A stretch of DNA of 64,000 bases, taken from assembly GCA_044598425.1 (NCBI GenBank), contig CP172536.1, positions 1,674,001 to 1,738,000 on the forward strand. Direction: 5' to 3'. Below the pieces are notes generated by a model that did no database searches, was not told the origin of the DNA, and saw only the letters and a program-made list of their open reading frames with translations. The stretch comes from JAEVLT01 sp044598425 (lineage in GTDB: Bacteria > Bacillota > Bacilli > Bacillales > Cytobacillaceae). The first letter of the stretch is position 1, and each line of letters opens with the position of its first letter. The position numbers and the translations under genes were made by a program. This document shows, in pieces, positions 42,538 through 51,702 of this stretch.

Positions 42538-44643
42538 TTATTGTCCTTTCATACTCTGCAGTTTGTCAACCAATTGATTAATCGTTTGGCCGATAGTATA
42601 AATTGCCTGGTCTAAACCTTTTTTCCATACCGGTGCTTGTTCCTTAATTTTTTCACTAAGTTTTTGGGCGTTCGCATTTAACTCCTGGCTAATTTTTTTA
42701 GCTTGATCCTTGATGGCTTGCTGGGTTTGTCCTTTATTGGCCAGCTGCGTATTGATCGAATCGACTTCAAAGTTGGCGTGTTTCACGCTTGGCAGCGACG
42801 CCCTCATGATTTCGCGGAAAATCGGCACCACATTTGTCGAACTATTGCTCGGGAGATAATGTTCCCTGTCTGTCTGATCATAGCCCATCCATACTGCGCC
42901 GACAAGATCTGTCGTATAGCCTACCATCCACTGATCTTTTGTTCCGTTCAGATCTGGATAAGGGAGCTGGGTCGATCCGGTTTTTCCGGCAATTTGCACC
43001 CCATTGATTTGAGCATTCCTCCCTGTTCCTGATTCGACTACATTTAAAAGCATAGCTGTCATGTCATTGGCCACCGATTTGGAAGTGACCTTCGTTGTCT
43101 CGGGTTCATGCTCAGCAATAATATTTCCAGTTGGCCCAACAATTTTTGTGATCAGGTGTCCATCATTGCGTTTTCCGCCATTTGGAAAAGCTGAGAAAGC
43201 ATCTGCCAGCTGAAGGGGAGAAACGCCTTTGCTCATTCCGCCGAGTGCAATGGCCAAGTTTTCGTCTTCTTTCGTAAAAGGAATTCCAAATCGTTTAAGA
43301 GAATCCAAGCCTTTTTGAAGCCCGATTTCATTTAACAACCAAACGGCTGGAACGTTCAGGGAGTCTTCAACAGCCTTGTACATCGGCACTTCCCCTTGAT
43401 ACGTTTTTGAAAAATTCTCAGGCTTATAATTTCCAACTGTAATCGGCTCGTCTTTCAGCTTGGAATCATAATTATAGCCTTTTTCAAGTGCCGGTGTATA
43501 AACGGCAAGTGGTTTCAGTGTAGAACCTGGCTGAGCTTGCAGCTGTGTCGCCCGATTAAAACCGCGGAAGGTATGTTCACCACGGCCGCCAACAAGCCCG
43601 CGAACCCCGCCGGTCGCTGGATCCAATAAAACTGCGCCGCTTTGGACGAGAACTCCGCCTCTTCCTCTTGGAAAAAGATCGGTTCGACTGTAAACTTTTT
43701 CAAGACCTGCCTGAATGTTTTGATCCATTTCTGTATAAATCCGGTACCCTCTTGTTAAAATTTCATCCTGCGTCAGGCCGTATTTGGTAATAGCTTCATT
43801 TAATACCGCATCTACATAATAAGGATATTTCCGGTCTACATAGCTACCGCCGCCATCCTGAAGCTTGATTTTTTCCTTTTTTGCCACTGTGTACTGAGCA
43901 TTCGTAATCATTCCGAGCTCTTTCATCTTTGCTAAAACAACATTTCGGCGCTTCATGGCGAGGTCATAGTTGTTATACGGATCAAGATAGTTCGGGGCAT
44001 GGAGCAGACCGGCCAGCATTGCTGCTTCACTTATCGAAATATCTTTTATATTTTTGTTGAAATATTTTTTTGAAGCATTGCCAATACCCCAGGCGCCGCT
44101 GCCAAAATAAACTTGGTTCAGATACATTTGCAGAATTTCATCTTTTGTATAGACTTTTTCGAGTTTCACCGCTAAAAAAAGTTCTTCCGCTTTTCGCTTA
44201 TATGTTCTCTCCGGGGAAAGCAAGGCGTTTTTTGCCAGCTGCTGGGTCAAGGTACTGCCGCCGGCGGTTATTCTTCCAGCAAACAAGTTGCTGAAAAACG
44301 CACGAAAAATCCCTTTTATGTCAAAGCCGCCATGTTCATAAAAACGCTCGTCCTCAATTGCCACAACAGCATTAGGAATGTATCTCGGGATTTCTTTAAT
44401 GGAAACGCCTTTTGTCCGGTTGGTGGCAACATTGGTGGCAACATCACCATCTTTATCATAAATCACAGTCGGTTGGCTTAATCCTTCTTTAAGGGATTGA
44501 ACATTGGCCCGGCTAGCAAGCCAGCCAAAATAAGAAATAGTGATCAAAATGACAATTAGTACAATTAATAATAAAAATTGCGTTAAATGCTTTCTTTTCC
44601 AAAAACGTACAACCATTTCCCATACGGGTGCTAAACGGCTCAT
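42538..44643 (-). CDS. Class A penicillin-binding protein (PbpG/PbpF-like)
   Basis: A 701-residue bifunctional peptidoglycan synthase: a short cytoplasmic tail, a membrane helix (about 22-45), a GT51 glycosyltransferase domain with E-D-E-R-F-Y-E-H (catalytic Glu, near 97) and a transpeptidase domain with S-T-L-K near 375, S-L-N near 430 and K-T-G near 555. A basic, Gln-rich helical tail follows (about 650-701). Length fits B. subtilis PbpG/PbpF, which work in spore wall synthesis. It is monocistronic. The 246 bp to the next gene on the right hold no other ORF. Confidence 0.9.
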   Translation of the reverse strand: MSRLAPVWEMVVRFWKRKHLTQFLLLIVLIVILITISYFGWLASRANVQSLKEGLSQPTVIYDKDGDVATNVATNRTKGVSIKEIPRYIPNAVVAIEDERFYEHGGFDIKGIFRAFFSNLFAGRITAGGSTLTQQLAKNALLSPERTYKRKAEELFLAVKLEKVYTKDEILQMYLNQVYFGSGAWGIGNASKKYFNKNIKDISISEAAMLAGLLHAPNYLDPYNNYDLAMKRRNVVLAKMKELGMITNAQYTVAKKEKIKLQDGGGSYVDRKYPYYVDAVLNEAITKYGLTQDEILTRGYRIYTEMDQNIQAGLEKVYSRTDLFPRGRGGVLVQSGAVLLDPATGGVRGLVGGRGEHTFRGFNRATQLQAQPGSTLKPLAVYTPALEKGYNYDSKLKDEPITVGNYKPENFSKTYQGEVPMYKAVEDSLNVPAVWLLNEIGLQKGLDSLKRFGIPFTKEDENLAIALGGMSKGVSPLQLADAFSAFPNGGKRNDGHLITKIVGPTGNIIAEHEPETTKVTSKSVANDMTAMLLNVVESGTGRNAQINGVQIAGKTGSTQLPYPDLNGTKDQWMVGYTTDLVGAVWMGYDQTDREHYLPSNSSTNVVPIFREIMRASLPSVKHANFEVDSINTQLANKGQTQQAIKDQAKKISQELNANAQKLSEKIKEQAPVWKKGLDQAIYTIGQTINQLVDKLQSMKGQ

Positions 44644-44889
44644 CTTAATCTCCTTACTTGCAACAAAAATTTTTACTTCATTTATTATAAATAGTTTTCA
44701 ATAAAAAGACCAATTAAGTGAATAAAATAAAAGGATTTAAGTGGAAAAATGTTCGTTGGAGAAGGATAATCGTCGACAACCAAATTTTAAACCAGCATAT
44801 GTTATAGTAACCAAGCTCTTACAAGCATTCCATTTTGTTTAATTTCATAAATGGGGTCAGAGCGATACAAAAATAAGGGGGAAACTAAA

Positions 44890-45156
44890 ATGGTGAACTG
44901 GAAAGTGCGCTTTAAAAACTGGAGCTGGGTGGTAGCATTTATCTCTCAACTCATGATTGTTTCGCAAATTATCTTAACTGGTTTAAATATACTCGGGATT
45001 ACTGATTTTCAAATAACCCAAGCTGTGAAAGATTATGTCTTAACTTTTGCCAATGCGGTATTTGTTTTGCTTTCGATGCTGGGATTGGTTCAGGATCCAA
45101 CAACAAAAGGCTATGCAGACAGTGAACAAGCGCTAAAATACAATGAACCGAACTAA
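44890..45156 (+). CDS. Orphan phage-type holin (phi LC3 family)
   Basis: An 88-residue protein with two hydrophobic segments (about 12-35 and 50-75) opening with V-N-W-K-V-R-F-K-N, and ending in Q-D-P-T-T-K-G-Y-A-D-S, the pattern of the phi LC3 holin family. Holins form membrane pores for endolysin release. No phage genes or endolysin lie beside it, so it is an orphan, perhaps a prophage leftover or a host-adapted export pore. ATG 44890 follows AAGGGGGAAAC; the longer reading from 44851 lacks a site. Confidence 0.8.
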   Translation: MVNWKVRFKNWSWVVAFISQLMIVSQIILTGLNILGITDFQITQAVKDYVLTFANAVFVLLSMLGLVQDPTTKGYADSEQALKYNEPN

Positions 45157-45220
45157 CGTTTTTCTTTACGAATCAAAAGAATAGCGCTATGATGTTTTTA
45201 GCTATAGAGACCACTTAGAA

Positions 45221-45312
45221 CTACTAGGGGTGCCCGAACAGGGCTGAGAGAAAAATGCTCCCGTTTTTCAACCCTTTTGACCTGATCTGGATCATGCCAG
45301 CGTAGGAAAGTA
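45221..45312 (+). ncRNA. TPP riboswitch 3 (thiMDE leader)
   Basis: CTACTAGGGGTGC, GGGCTGAGAG, a variable stem, ACCCTTTTGACCTGATCTGGATCATGCCAGCGTAGGAAAGTAG: a complete THI box, with ATCATG in place of the usual ATAATG. It precedes thiM-thiD-thiE. Confidence 0.94.
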
Positions 45313-45382
45313 GGAGAAAAGCATCTTTTCTAATACTTATTTAGGCAGCCGGTTCTTTGTGATCTGGCTTTTTTCAATCAAA

Positions 45383-45414
45383 CGGCCAGGCTCAAGGGAA
45401 TCTGGCCTTTTTAA
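45383..45414 (+). terminator. Terminator of the thiMDE leader
   Basis: GGCCAG pairs with CTGGCC across 12 bases and is followed by five T. A second, weaker GCCGG/CTGGC hairpin with six T lies just upstream (about 45348-45374). Either may be the riboswitch-controlled terminator. Confidence 0.75.
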
Positions 45415-45437
45415 TTTACGATAAGGAAGGGATTTCA

Positions 45438-46238
45438 ATGGAAACAAGTAGTGTAGGACAACTGCTTCAAAAAGTAAGAGAGGAAAATCCGCTTATACAT
45501 AATATTACGAACGTAGTCGTAACGAATTTTACTGCAAACGGACTGTTGGCTCTAGGGGCCTCGCCAGTGATGGCCTATGCCGCTGAAGAAGTAGCGGATA
45601 TGGCGAAGCTTGCCGGGGCGCTTGTGTTAAATATCGGAACGTTAAATAGCATCGTTGTGGAGTCGATGCTGATTGCCGGCACGTCAGCGAATCACAATGG
45701 AGTACCCGTTATCCTTGATCCTGTAGGCGCTGGAGCAACAGCTTATCGCACAGAAACAACCAGGAAAATAATCGATCAAGTAAATGTATCCATAGTGCGC
45801 GGAAATGCTGCGGAAATTGCCAATACGGCTGGCCAGCAATGGAATATTAAAGGCGTGGATGCTGGTCAATCTCAAGGAGATCCAGTGGAATTGGCAAAAC
45901 AAGCCGCAAAGAAACTTAGAACAATCGTCGTTATAACAGGCAAAGAAGATGTCGTTTCAGATGGTGAACAGACTTTCCTTATTAAAAATGGCGATCCTGC
46001 CTTAACAAAAGTGACGGGGACAGGCTGTTTGTTAACATCCGTCATTGGCGCTTTTGCAGCCGTTGAAAAAAACCATGTTATCGCTGCGGTTGCTGCTCTA
46101 ACTTATTATGGAGTGGCAGCAGAGCTGGCTGCAAACAAAACCGAAGGACCCGGAAGTTTTCAAATCGAATTTTTAAATCAGCTTGCACGAGTATCAGAAA
46201 AGGAAATCAACCAACTAGGAAATGTTGTGCAGATTTAA
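45438..46238 (+). CDS. thiM: Hydroxyethylthiazole kinase
   Basis: A 266-residue ribokinase-fold enzyme, usual length for ThiM. It has N-P-L-I-H-N-I-T-N near the start, V-I-L-D-P-V-G-A-G-A-T near 93 and the anion hole G-T-G-C-L near 195. It phosphorylates hydroxyethylthiazole (HET) for thiamine salvage. First gene after the third TPP riboswitch; AAGGAAGGG precedes the ATG, and thiD follows after 13 bp. Confidence 0.95.
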   Translation: METSSVGQLLQKVREENPLIHNITNVVVTNFTANGLLALGASPVMAYAAEEVADMAKLAGALVLNIGTLNSIVVESMLIAGTSANHNGVPVILDPVGAGATAYRTETTRKIIDQVNVSIVRGNAAEIANTAGQQWNIKGVDAGQSQGDPVELAKQAAKKLRTIVVITGKEDVVSDGEQTFLIKNGDPALTKVTGTGCLLTSVIGAFAAVEKNHVIAAVAALTYYGVAAELAANKTEGPGSFQIEFLNQLARVSEKEINQLGNVVQI

Positions 46239-46251
46239 GGAGTGAAGTCAA

Positions 46252-47052
46252 ATGGAAGTTTATAAAGCTTTAACCATCGCCGGATCTGATAGCGGCGGCG
46301 GTGCCGGCATTCAAGCGGATTTAAAAACATTTCAGGAACTTGGCGTTTTTGGGATGTCGGCGATAACCGCCGTAACCGCCCAGAACACGTTGGGCGTTCA
46401 ATCCGTCTTTCCAATGACAGCTGAGGCAGTTGTAAAACAAATTGATTCCATTGGTATGGATATGGGAACAGATGCATTAAAGACGGGAATGCTGTTTAAT
46501 GCCGAAATTATTGAAGCAGTTACAGGTAAAATTAAAGAATACAACTGGAAAAAGGTCGTTGTTGATCCTGTGATGATCGCAAAAGGCGGGGCTTCTTTGC
46601 TGCAAAAAGAAGCGGTAGAGGCCTTAAAAAAATTCCTATTGCCTGTATCTATGATCATTACGCCGAACATCCCGGAAGCAGAAGAATTAACCGGCATGTC
46701 GATTGAAACTTTGAAAGATAAAAAAGAAGCGGCAAAGAAATTGCTTGATTTAGGGGTTCAAAATGTTGTCATTAAAGGCGGCCACGATGAACATACGGAT
46801 GAAGCGATCGATGTATTATATGATGGACATGAGTATCACTTTTTTACAACTGAGCGAATTCCGACGAAAAACACGCATGGTACTGGCTGTACTTTTTCCG
46901 CAGCGTTAACGGCCGAGCTTGCCAAAGGCTCAAGTGTGATCGAAGCAGCAACCACTGCCAAAAACTTCATTCAGGCGGCAATTAAACATGATCTGAAAAT
47001 CGGCCGTGGTCATGGGCCAACCAACCATTGGGCCTATAATAAAATCCGATAA
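46252..47052 (+). CDS. thiD: HMP/HMP-phosphate kinase
   Basis: A 266-residue ThiD: T-I-A-G-S-D-S-G-G-G-A-G-I-Q-A-D-L-K-T at the N-terminus binds the pyrimidine, and T-H-G-T-G-C-T-F-S near 210 is the anion hole. It phosphorylates hydroxymethylpyrimidine twice to HMP-PP. It lies between thiM and thiE and is preceded by AAGGAGTGA. Confidence 0.95.
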   Translation: MEVYKALTIAGSDSGGGAGIQADLKTFQELGVFGMSAITAVTAQNTLGVQSVFPMTAEAVVKQIDSIGMDMGTDALKTGMLFNAEIIEAVTGKIKEYNWKKVVVDPVMIAKGGASLLQKEAVEALKKFLLPVSMIITPNIPEAEELTGMSIETLKDKKEAAKKLLDLGVQNVVIKGGHDEHTDEAIDVLYDGHEYHFFTTERIPTKNTHGTGCTFSAALTAELAKGSSVIEAATTAKNFIQAAIKHDLKIGRGHGPTNHWAYNKIR

Positions 47053-47085
47053 CTCACAGTTGAATCCGAAAAGAGGTTGGAATAC

Positions 47086-47736
47086 ATGGTGAGATATAAT
47101 CAACAGCAACTTAGAAGCGTACTAAAAGTATACTTTATTGCTGGCAGTACCAACTGTTTAAAAAATCCAAAAGAGGTTTTGGAGGAAGCAATCGCTGGCG
47201 GGGTCACATTTTTTCAGTTTCGTGAAAAAGGAAAAGGAGCGCTAACAGGGAAGGCGAAATACGAGCTAGCGAAAGAACTGCAGCAAGTGTGCCGCAACCA
47301 CGGGATTCCTTTTATTGTAAATGATGATATTGAATTGGCAATCGAGCTCGGTGCTGACGGTGTTCATGTTGGCCAGGATGATGAACCGGTTGAAACGGTT
47401 CGCAGCAAAATCGGCGATAAAATTCTCGGTGTGTCCGCCCATACAGTAGAAGAAGTTCAAGTTGCAATTGAACAGGGAGCAGACTACTTAGGAATAGGTC
47501 CGATTTTTCCTACCTCGACAAAGGAAGACGCTAAACCTGTTCAAGGAACGGCACTCCTTCGCGAGCTTCGCACAAAAGGATTTAACATGCCGATCGTCGG
47601 TATTGGTGGAATTACTCCGGAAAATGCTTCAATGGTGATGGAAGCGGGGGCGGATGGTGTCAGCGTCATTACTGCCATCAGCCTTGCACATAATATCACC
47701 GAAGCTGCAAGACAATTGAAAAATAAAGTTTTATAA
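47086..47736 (+). CDS. thiE: Thiamine-phosphate synthase
   Basis: A 216-residue ThiE, TIM-barrel. Q-F-R-E-K near 45 and N-D-D near 80 are substrate and metal residues, G-A-D-G-V-H-V-G-Q-D-D near 93, and G-P-I-F-P-T-S-T-K near 145. It joins HMP-PP and HET-P to thiamine phosphate. ATG 47086 is nine bases after AGAGG; the in-frame TTG at 47077 directly abuts that site. Last gene of thiMDE, with a terminator after it. Confidence 0.95.
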   Translation: MVRYNQQQLRSVLKVYFIAGSTNCLKNPKEVLEEAIAGGVTFFQFREKGKGALTGKAKYELAKELQQVCRNHGIPFIVNDDIELAIELGADGVHVGQDDEPVETVRSKIGDKILGVSAHTVEEVQVAIEQGADYLGIGPIFPTSTKEDAKPVQGTALLRELRTKGFNMPIVGIGGITPENASMVMEAGADGVSVITAISLAHNITEAARQLKNKVL

Positions 47737-47745
47737 TTAGAAACT

Positions 47746-47777
47746 GCCATCCTAGTAATTTGTAGGATGGTTTTTTT
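47746..47777 (+). terminator. Terminator of thiMDE
   Basis: CCATCCTA pairs with TAGGATGG across about 7 bases, then seven T. Confidence 0.88.
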
Positions 47778-47900
47778 GTCTTACAAAATTTATACCTAAA
47801 TAAAGCACATGCGGTTTTTTCGATTATTTTTATTAAAAAAATGTAAAAATGCCAAATTTCAAACGCAAACATGTGACAACTTTATGACATGGAATTCAGA

Positions 47901-47916
47901 TGTGAACTACTTCACA
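47901..47916. promoter_or_regulatory. Fnr-type box of the nar promoter
   Basis: TGTGA-ACTACT-TCACA is a perfect match to TGTGA-N6-TCACA. A likely -10, TATAGT, lies at 47939-47944; with a start near 47950 the box centre is close to -41.5, the standard Fnr activating position. Confidence 0.8.
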
Positions 47917-48021
47917 GTTTTGCTAAGAATTCAAGTTGTATAGTGAACCTACATGTTACCTTCGCATGAAAACCTTTGTGTTAGTGGAAAAAGGTTTGAT
48001 GATAAAGGAGAGATTGAATTA

Positions 48022-51000
48022 ATGAAGAAGAAGCGTTCACCACTTGTTAATCGTTTGAAATACTTATCTCCAGTTGAAAAACATTCTGATAATCACAGCC
48101 AAACAACCTATGAAAATCGTGATTGGGAAAATGTCTACCGTCGCAGATGGCAGCATGACAAGGTGGTTCGTTCGACTCATGGTGTGAATTGTACAGGATC
48201 TTGCAGTTGGAATATTTTTGTTAAGGATGGCATCGTTACATGGGAGGGCCAGCAATTGGACTATCCGTCAACAGGCCCTGATATGCCGGACTTCGAACCG
48301 CGCGGCTGTCCAAGGGGCGCAAGCTTTTCCTGGTATATATACAGCCCGCTTCGCGTTAAATATCCGTATGTTCGTGATGTGCTTTTACAAATGTGGCGGG
48401 AGGCGTTGAAAGAAAATCGCAATTCGCTTGACGCCTGGAAAAGCATTGTCGAAAATCCGGAAAAAGCGAAAAAATACAAGCAGGCTCGCGGTAAGGGCGG
48501 ACTTGTTCGTGCTGAATGGAGCGAAGTGCTAAAACTCGTATCTTCATCACTTTTATACACGGTAATGAAATACGGTCCAGACCGCAACATTGGCTTCTCG
48601 CCAATTCCGGCAATGTCAATGGTTTCTTATGCTGCAGGTTCGCGTTTTATGTCGCTTATGGGCGGACCAATGCTCAGCTTTTATGACTGGTATGCGGATC
48701 TTCCGCCAGCCTCGCCGCAAATTTGGGGAGACCAAACGGATGTACCGGAAAGTTCAGATTGGTACAATTCCGGCTATATCATGACTTGGGGTTCAAATGT
48801 CCCGTTAACGAGAACACCTGATGCCCACTTCCTTGCAGAAGTTCGCTATCGCGGCACAAAAGTTGTATCCGTTAGTCCGGACTATGCGGAATCTACGAAG
48901 TTTTCCGATGACTGGATGAAAGTAAAGCAAGGTACTGACGGGGCGCTTGCGATGGCAATGGGCCATGTCATTTTAAAAGAATTTTATGTTGACAATCAGC
49001 ATGAATATTTCATGAATTATGCCAAGCAATACACTGATTTTCCATTTATCGTAACGCTAAAAAAAGAGGGCGATCAATTTGTACCGGATCGTTTCCTAAA
49101 TGCGAATGATTTAGGAAAAACGACTGGCAACGGAGAGTTTAAACCAGTTCTTTTCAATGAAAATACAAATGACTTTGCTATTCCGCACGGAACGATGGGC
49201 TCGCGCTGGGAAAACAATGCGAAATGGAATTTACGGTTAGAAGATGAGGAAACCGGTGCAGCAATCGAACCGCGCATGACGTTTAAAGATGCAGAAGATG
49301 AAATTGCAACGGTAAAACTTCCTTACTTCTCACATGAGGGCAACAGCATCCTATACCGCTCTGTTCCGATGAAAAAAGTAGAAGCAAGTGGACAAACCTT
49401 CTACATCACAACGGTATACGATTTAACTCTGGCAAACTATGGGGTTGATTGCGGCTTGGGCGGTGAGGCAGCGAAGGACTTTGACGATGCAATCGCGTTC
49501 ACACCTGCATGGCAGGAAAGCATTACTGGCGTGAAGAAAGAGCTTGTGATCAAAATCGCCCGCGAATTTGCGCAAAATGCAGTTGAAACAAACGGCCGCT
49601 CGATGATCATTGTTGGTGCCGGAATCAATCACTGGTTCAACTCCGATACTATCTACCGCGCTGTATTAAATCTAGTTTTGTTCGTTGGCGCCCAAGGTGT
49701 AAATGGCGGCGGCTGGGCCCACTACGTCGGCCAGGAGAAACTTCGTCCGGCAGAAGGCTGGCAAAGCATTGCAACAGCGCGCGACTGGGTGATGCCTGCA
49801 AAATTGCAAAACGGAACATCCTTTTTCTATTTTGCAACCGACCAGTATCGTTATGAAGAACAGCCAGTAAGTGAACATGTTTCACCGGTTGTCGGCAAAG
49901 CACGTTATGACCATTATGCGGACTATAATGTAATGGCGGCAAGACTTGGCTGGCTGCCAAGTTATCCAACGTTTAATAAAAATACAATTGATTTGTATAA
50001 AGAAGCAGTAAACGCTGGAGCAGCAACGACGGAAAAAATCGGTCAATATGTTGCCCAGCAGCTGAAAGATAAGAAATTGCAGTTTGCGATTGAAGATCCT
50101 GACAACCCAGTCAACTTTCCGCGCAACTTATTCGTTTGGCGCGCCAACTTGATCTCAAGTTCAGGAAAAGGTCATGAGTATTTTTTAAAGCACCTTCTTG
50201 GAACAACAAATGGCTTATTGAATGAAGATGAAGACATGCTGCGGCCGCAGGAAATTAAGTGGCGCGATGAAGCCCCGGAAGGAAAACTTGATCTATTGAT
50301 CAGCCTGGATTTCCGGATGGCAGGGACACCGCTGTATTCCGATGTCATTTTACCAGCGGCAACGTGGTATGAAAAACATGATTTAAGCAGTACGGATATG
50401 CATCCATTTATCCATCCATTCAATCCTGCGATTTCAACGCCGTGGGAAGCAAAGTCGGACTGGGAGATTTTTAAAGCATTGGCAAAATCCGTTTCCGACC
50501 TGGCTGCTGAACTTGATCTTGAACCGCAAAAAGAGGTGGTGGCAACACCGCTGCAGCATGATACACCACAGGAAATGGCACAGCCGCTCGGAGCTATCAA
50601 AGACTGGAGCAAGGGCGAATGTGAGCCGATTCCAGGCAAAACAATGCCGCAAATTCATGTTGTCGAACGCGATTATAAACTGATTTCGGAAAAAATGACC
50701 GCGCTTGGACCGAATATTAAAAACCTGCCATATGGCATTAAAGGAATTTCTTGGTCAGCAAGCGATGAATATGAAAAGCTGCAAAAAGACCTTGGTACCG
50801 TTCGAAATGGTGTTGGAGAAGGCTGTCCAAATATTGAGTCGGCGAAAAACGTTTCGGAAGCCATTTTAACATTGTCTTCCACATCAAATGGTCGCATGGC
50901 GGTAAAGGCATGGAAAGCACTTGAGAAGAACACTGATTTACAACTTGCGGACCTGGCTGAAGACAGAGAAGAAGAATGCTTCACATTTGCGCAAATTACA

Positions 51001-51702
51001 GCACAGCCGAAAACCGTTATTACATCACCGGCATTTACAGGTTCCGAAAAAGGCGGACGCCGTTACTCACCATTTACCACAAATGTGGAACGGCTGATTC
51101 CATGGCGTACAGTTACCGGCCGGCAATCATTCTATCTCGATCACGAAATGATGCAGGAATTTGGCGAAGCCATGGCTACTTTTAAACCCATTTTGAATCA
51201 AAAGCCATTTAAAAACAATCGTCCTGAAGTAGAAGGAAAGGAGATTGTCTTAAATTATTTAACACCGCATAACAAATGGTCGGTCCACAGCATGTACTTT
51301 GATTCCCAACCGATGCTGACACTGTTCCGCGGCGGTCCAACCGTGTGGATGAACAAAGATGATGCCGCGGAAGTCGGAGTAGCTGATAACGACTGGATCG
51401 AATGTTTTAACCGCAATGGCGTAGTTGTTGCAAGAGCGGTCGTTTCCCATAGAATTCCAAGAGGAATGGCGTTCATGCACCATGCACAAGACAGACATAT
51501 CAACGTACCTGGAACAAAATTAACGAACAATCGCGGCGGTACCCATAACAGCCCAACTCGGATTCATGTAAAACCAACCCATATGATTGGCGGATACGGC
51601 CAGCTTAGCTACGGTTATAACTATTATGGCCCAACAGGTAATCAGCGCGACTTGAACGTGGTCATCCGCAAACTGAAGGAGGTTGATTGGCTTGAAGATT
51701 AA
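48022..51702 (+). CDS. narG: Respiratory nitrate reductase alpha subunit
   Basis: A 1226-residue molybdenum subunit of the membrane-bound nitrate reductase. The N-terminal 4Fe-4S (FS0) site H-G-V-N-C-T-G-S-C plus P-R-G-C is near residues 50-100; molybdopterin domains fill the rest, ending with R-G-G-T-H-N-S. It reduces nitrate to nitrite on the cytoplasmic side. ATG 48022 is preceded by AAAGGAGAG; the longer frame from 47953 runs through the promoter. First gene of narGHJI, overlapping narH by 11 bp. Confidence 0.97.
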   Translation: MKKKRSPLVNRLKYLSPVEKHSDNHSQTTYENRDWENVYRRRWQHDKVVRSTHGVNCTGSCSWNIFVKDGIVTWEGQQLDYPSTGPDMPDFEPRGCPRGASFSWYIYSPLRVKYPYVRDVLLQMWREALKENRNSLDAWKSIVENPEKAKKYKQARGKGGLVRAEWSEVLKLVSSSLLYTVMKYGPDRNIGFSPIPAMSMVSYAAGSRFMSLMGGPMLSFYDWYADLPPASPQIWGDQTDVPESSDWYNSGYIMTWGSNVPLTRTPDAHFLAEVRYRGTKVVSVSPDYAESTKFSDDWMKVKQGTDGALAMAMGHVILKEFYVDNQHEYFMNYAKQYTDFPFIVTLKKEGDQFVPDRFLNANDLGKTTGNGEFKPVLFNENTNDFAIPHGTMGSRWENNAKWNLRLEDEETGAAIEPRMTFKDAEDEIATVKLPYFSHEGNSILYRSVPMKKVEASGQTFYITTVYDLTLANYGVDCGLGGEAAKDFDDAIAFTPAWQESITGVKKELVIKIAREFAQNAVETNGRSMIIVGAGINHWFNSDTIYRAVLNLVLFVGAQGVNGGGWAHYVGQEKLRPAEGWQSIATARDWVMPAKLQNGTSFFYFATDQYRYEEQPVSEHVSPVVGKARYDHYADYNVMAARLGWLPSYPTFNKNTIDLYKEAVNAGAATTEKIGQYVAQQLKDKKLQFAIEDPDNPVNFPRNLFVWRANLISSSGKGHEYFLKHLLGTTNGLLNEDEDMLRPQEIKWRDEAPEGKLDLLISLDFRMAGTPLYSDVILPAATWYEKHDLSSTDMHPFIHPFNPAISTPWEAKSDWEIFKALAKSVSDLAAELDLEPQKEVVATPLQHDTPQEMAQPLGAIKDWSKGECEPIPGKTMPQIHVVERDYKLISEKMTALGPNIKNLPYGIKGISWSASDEYEKLQKDLGTVRNGVGEGCPNIESAKNVSEAILTLSSTSNGRMAVKAWKALEKNTDLQLADLAEDREEECFTFAQITAQPKTVITSPAFTGSEKGGRRYSPFTTNVERLIPWRTVTGRQSFYLDHEMMQEFGEAMATFKPILNQKPFKNNRPEVEGKEIVLNYLTPHNKWSVHSMYFDSQPMLTLFRGGPTVWMNKDDAAEVGVADNDWIECFNRNGVVVARAVVSHRIPRGMAFMHHAQDRHINVPGTKLTNNRGGTHNSPTRIHVKPTHMIGGYGQLSYGYNYYGPTGNQRDLNVVIRKLKEVDWLED

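Noticed and set aside
47953..48021. N-terminal extension of narG
   Set aside because: The upstream ATG has no ribosome site and lies about where transcription should start; ATG 48022 has AAAGGAGAG.
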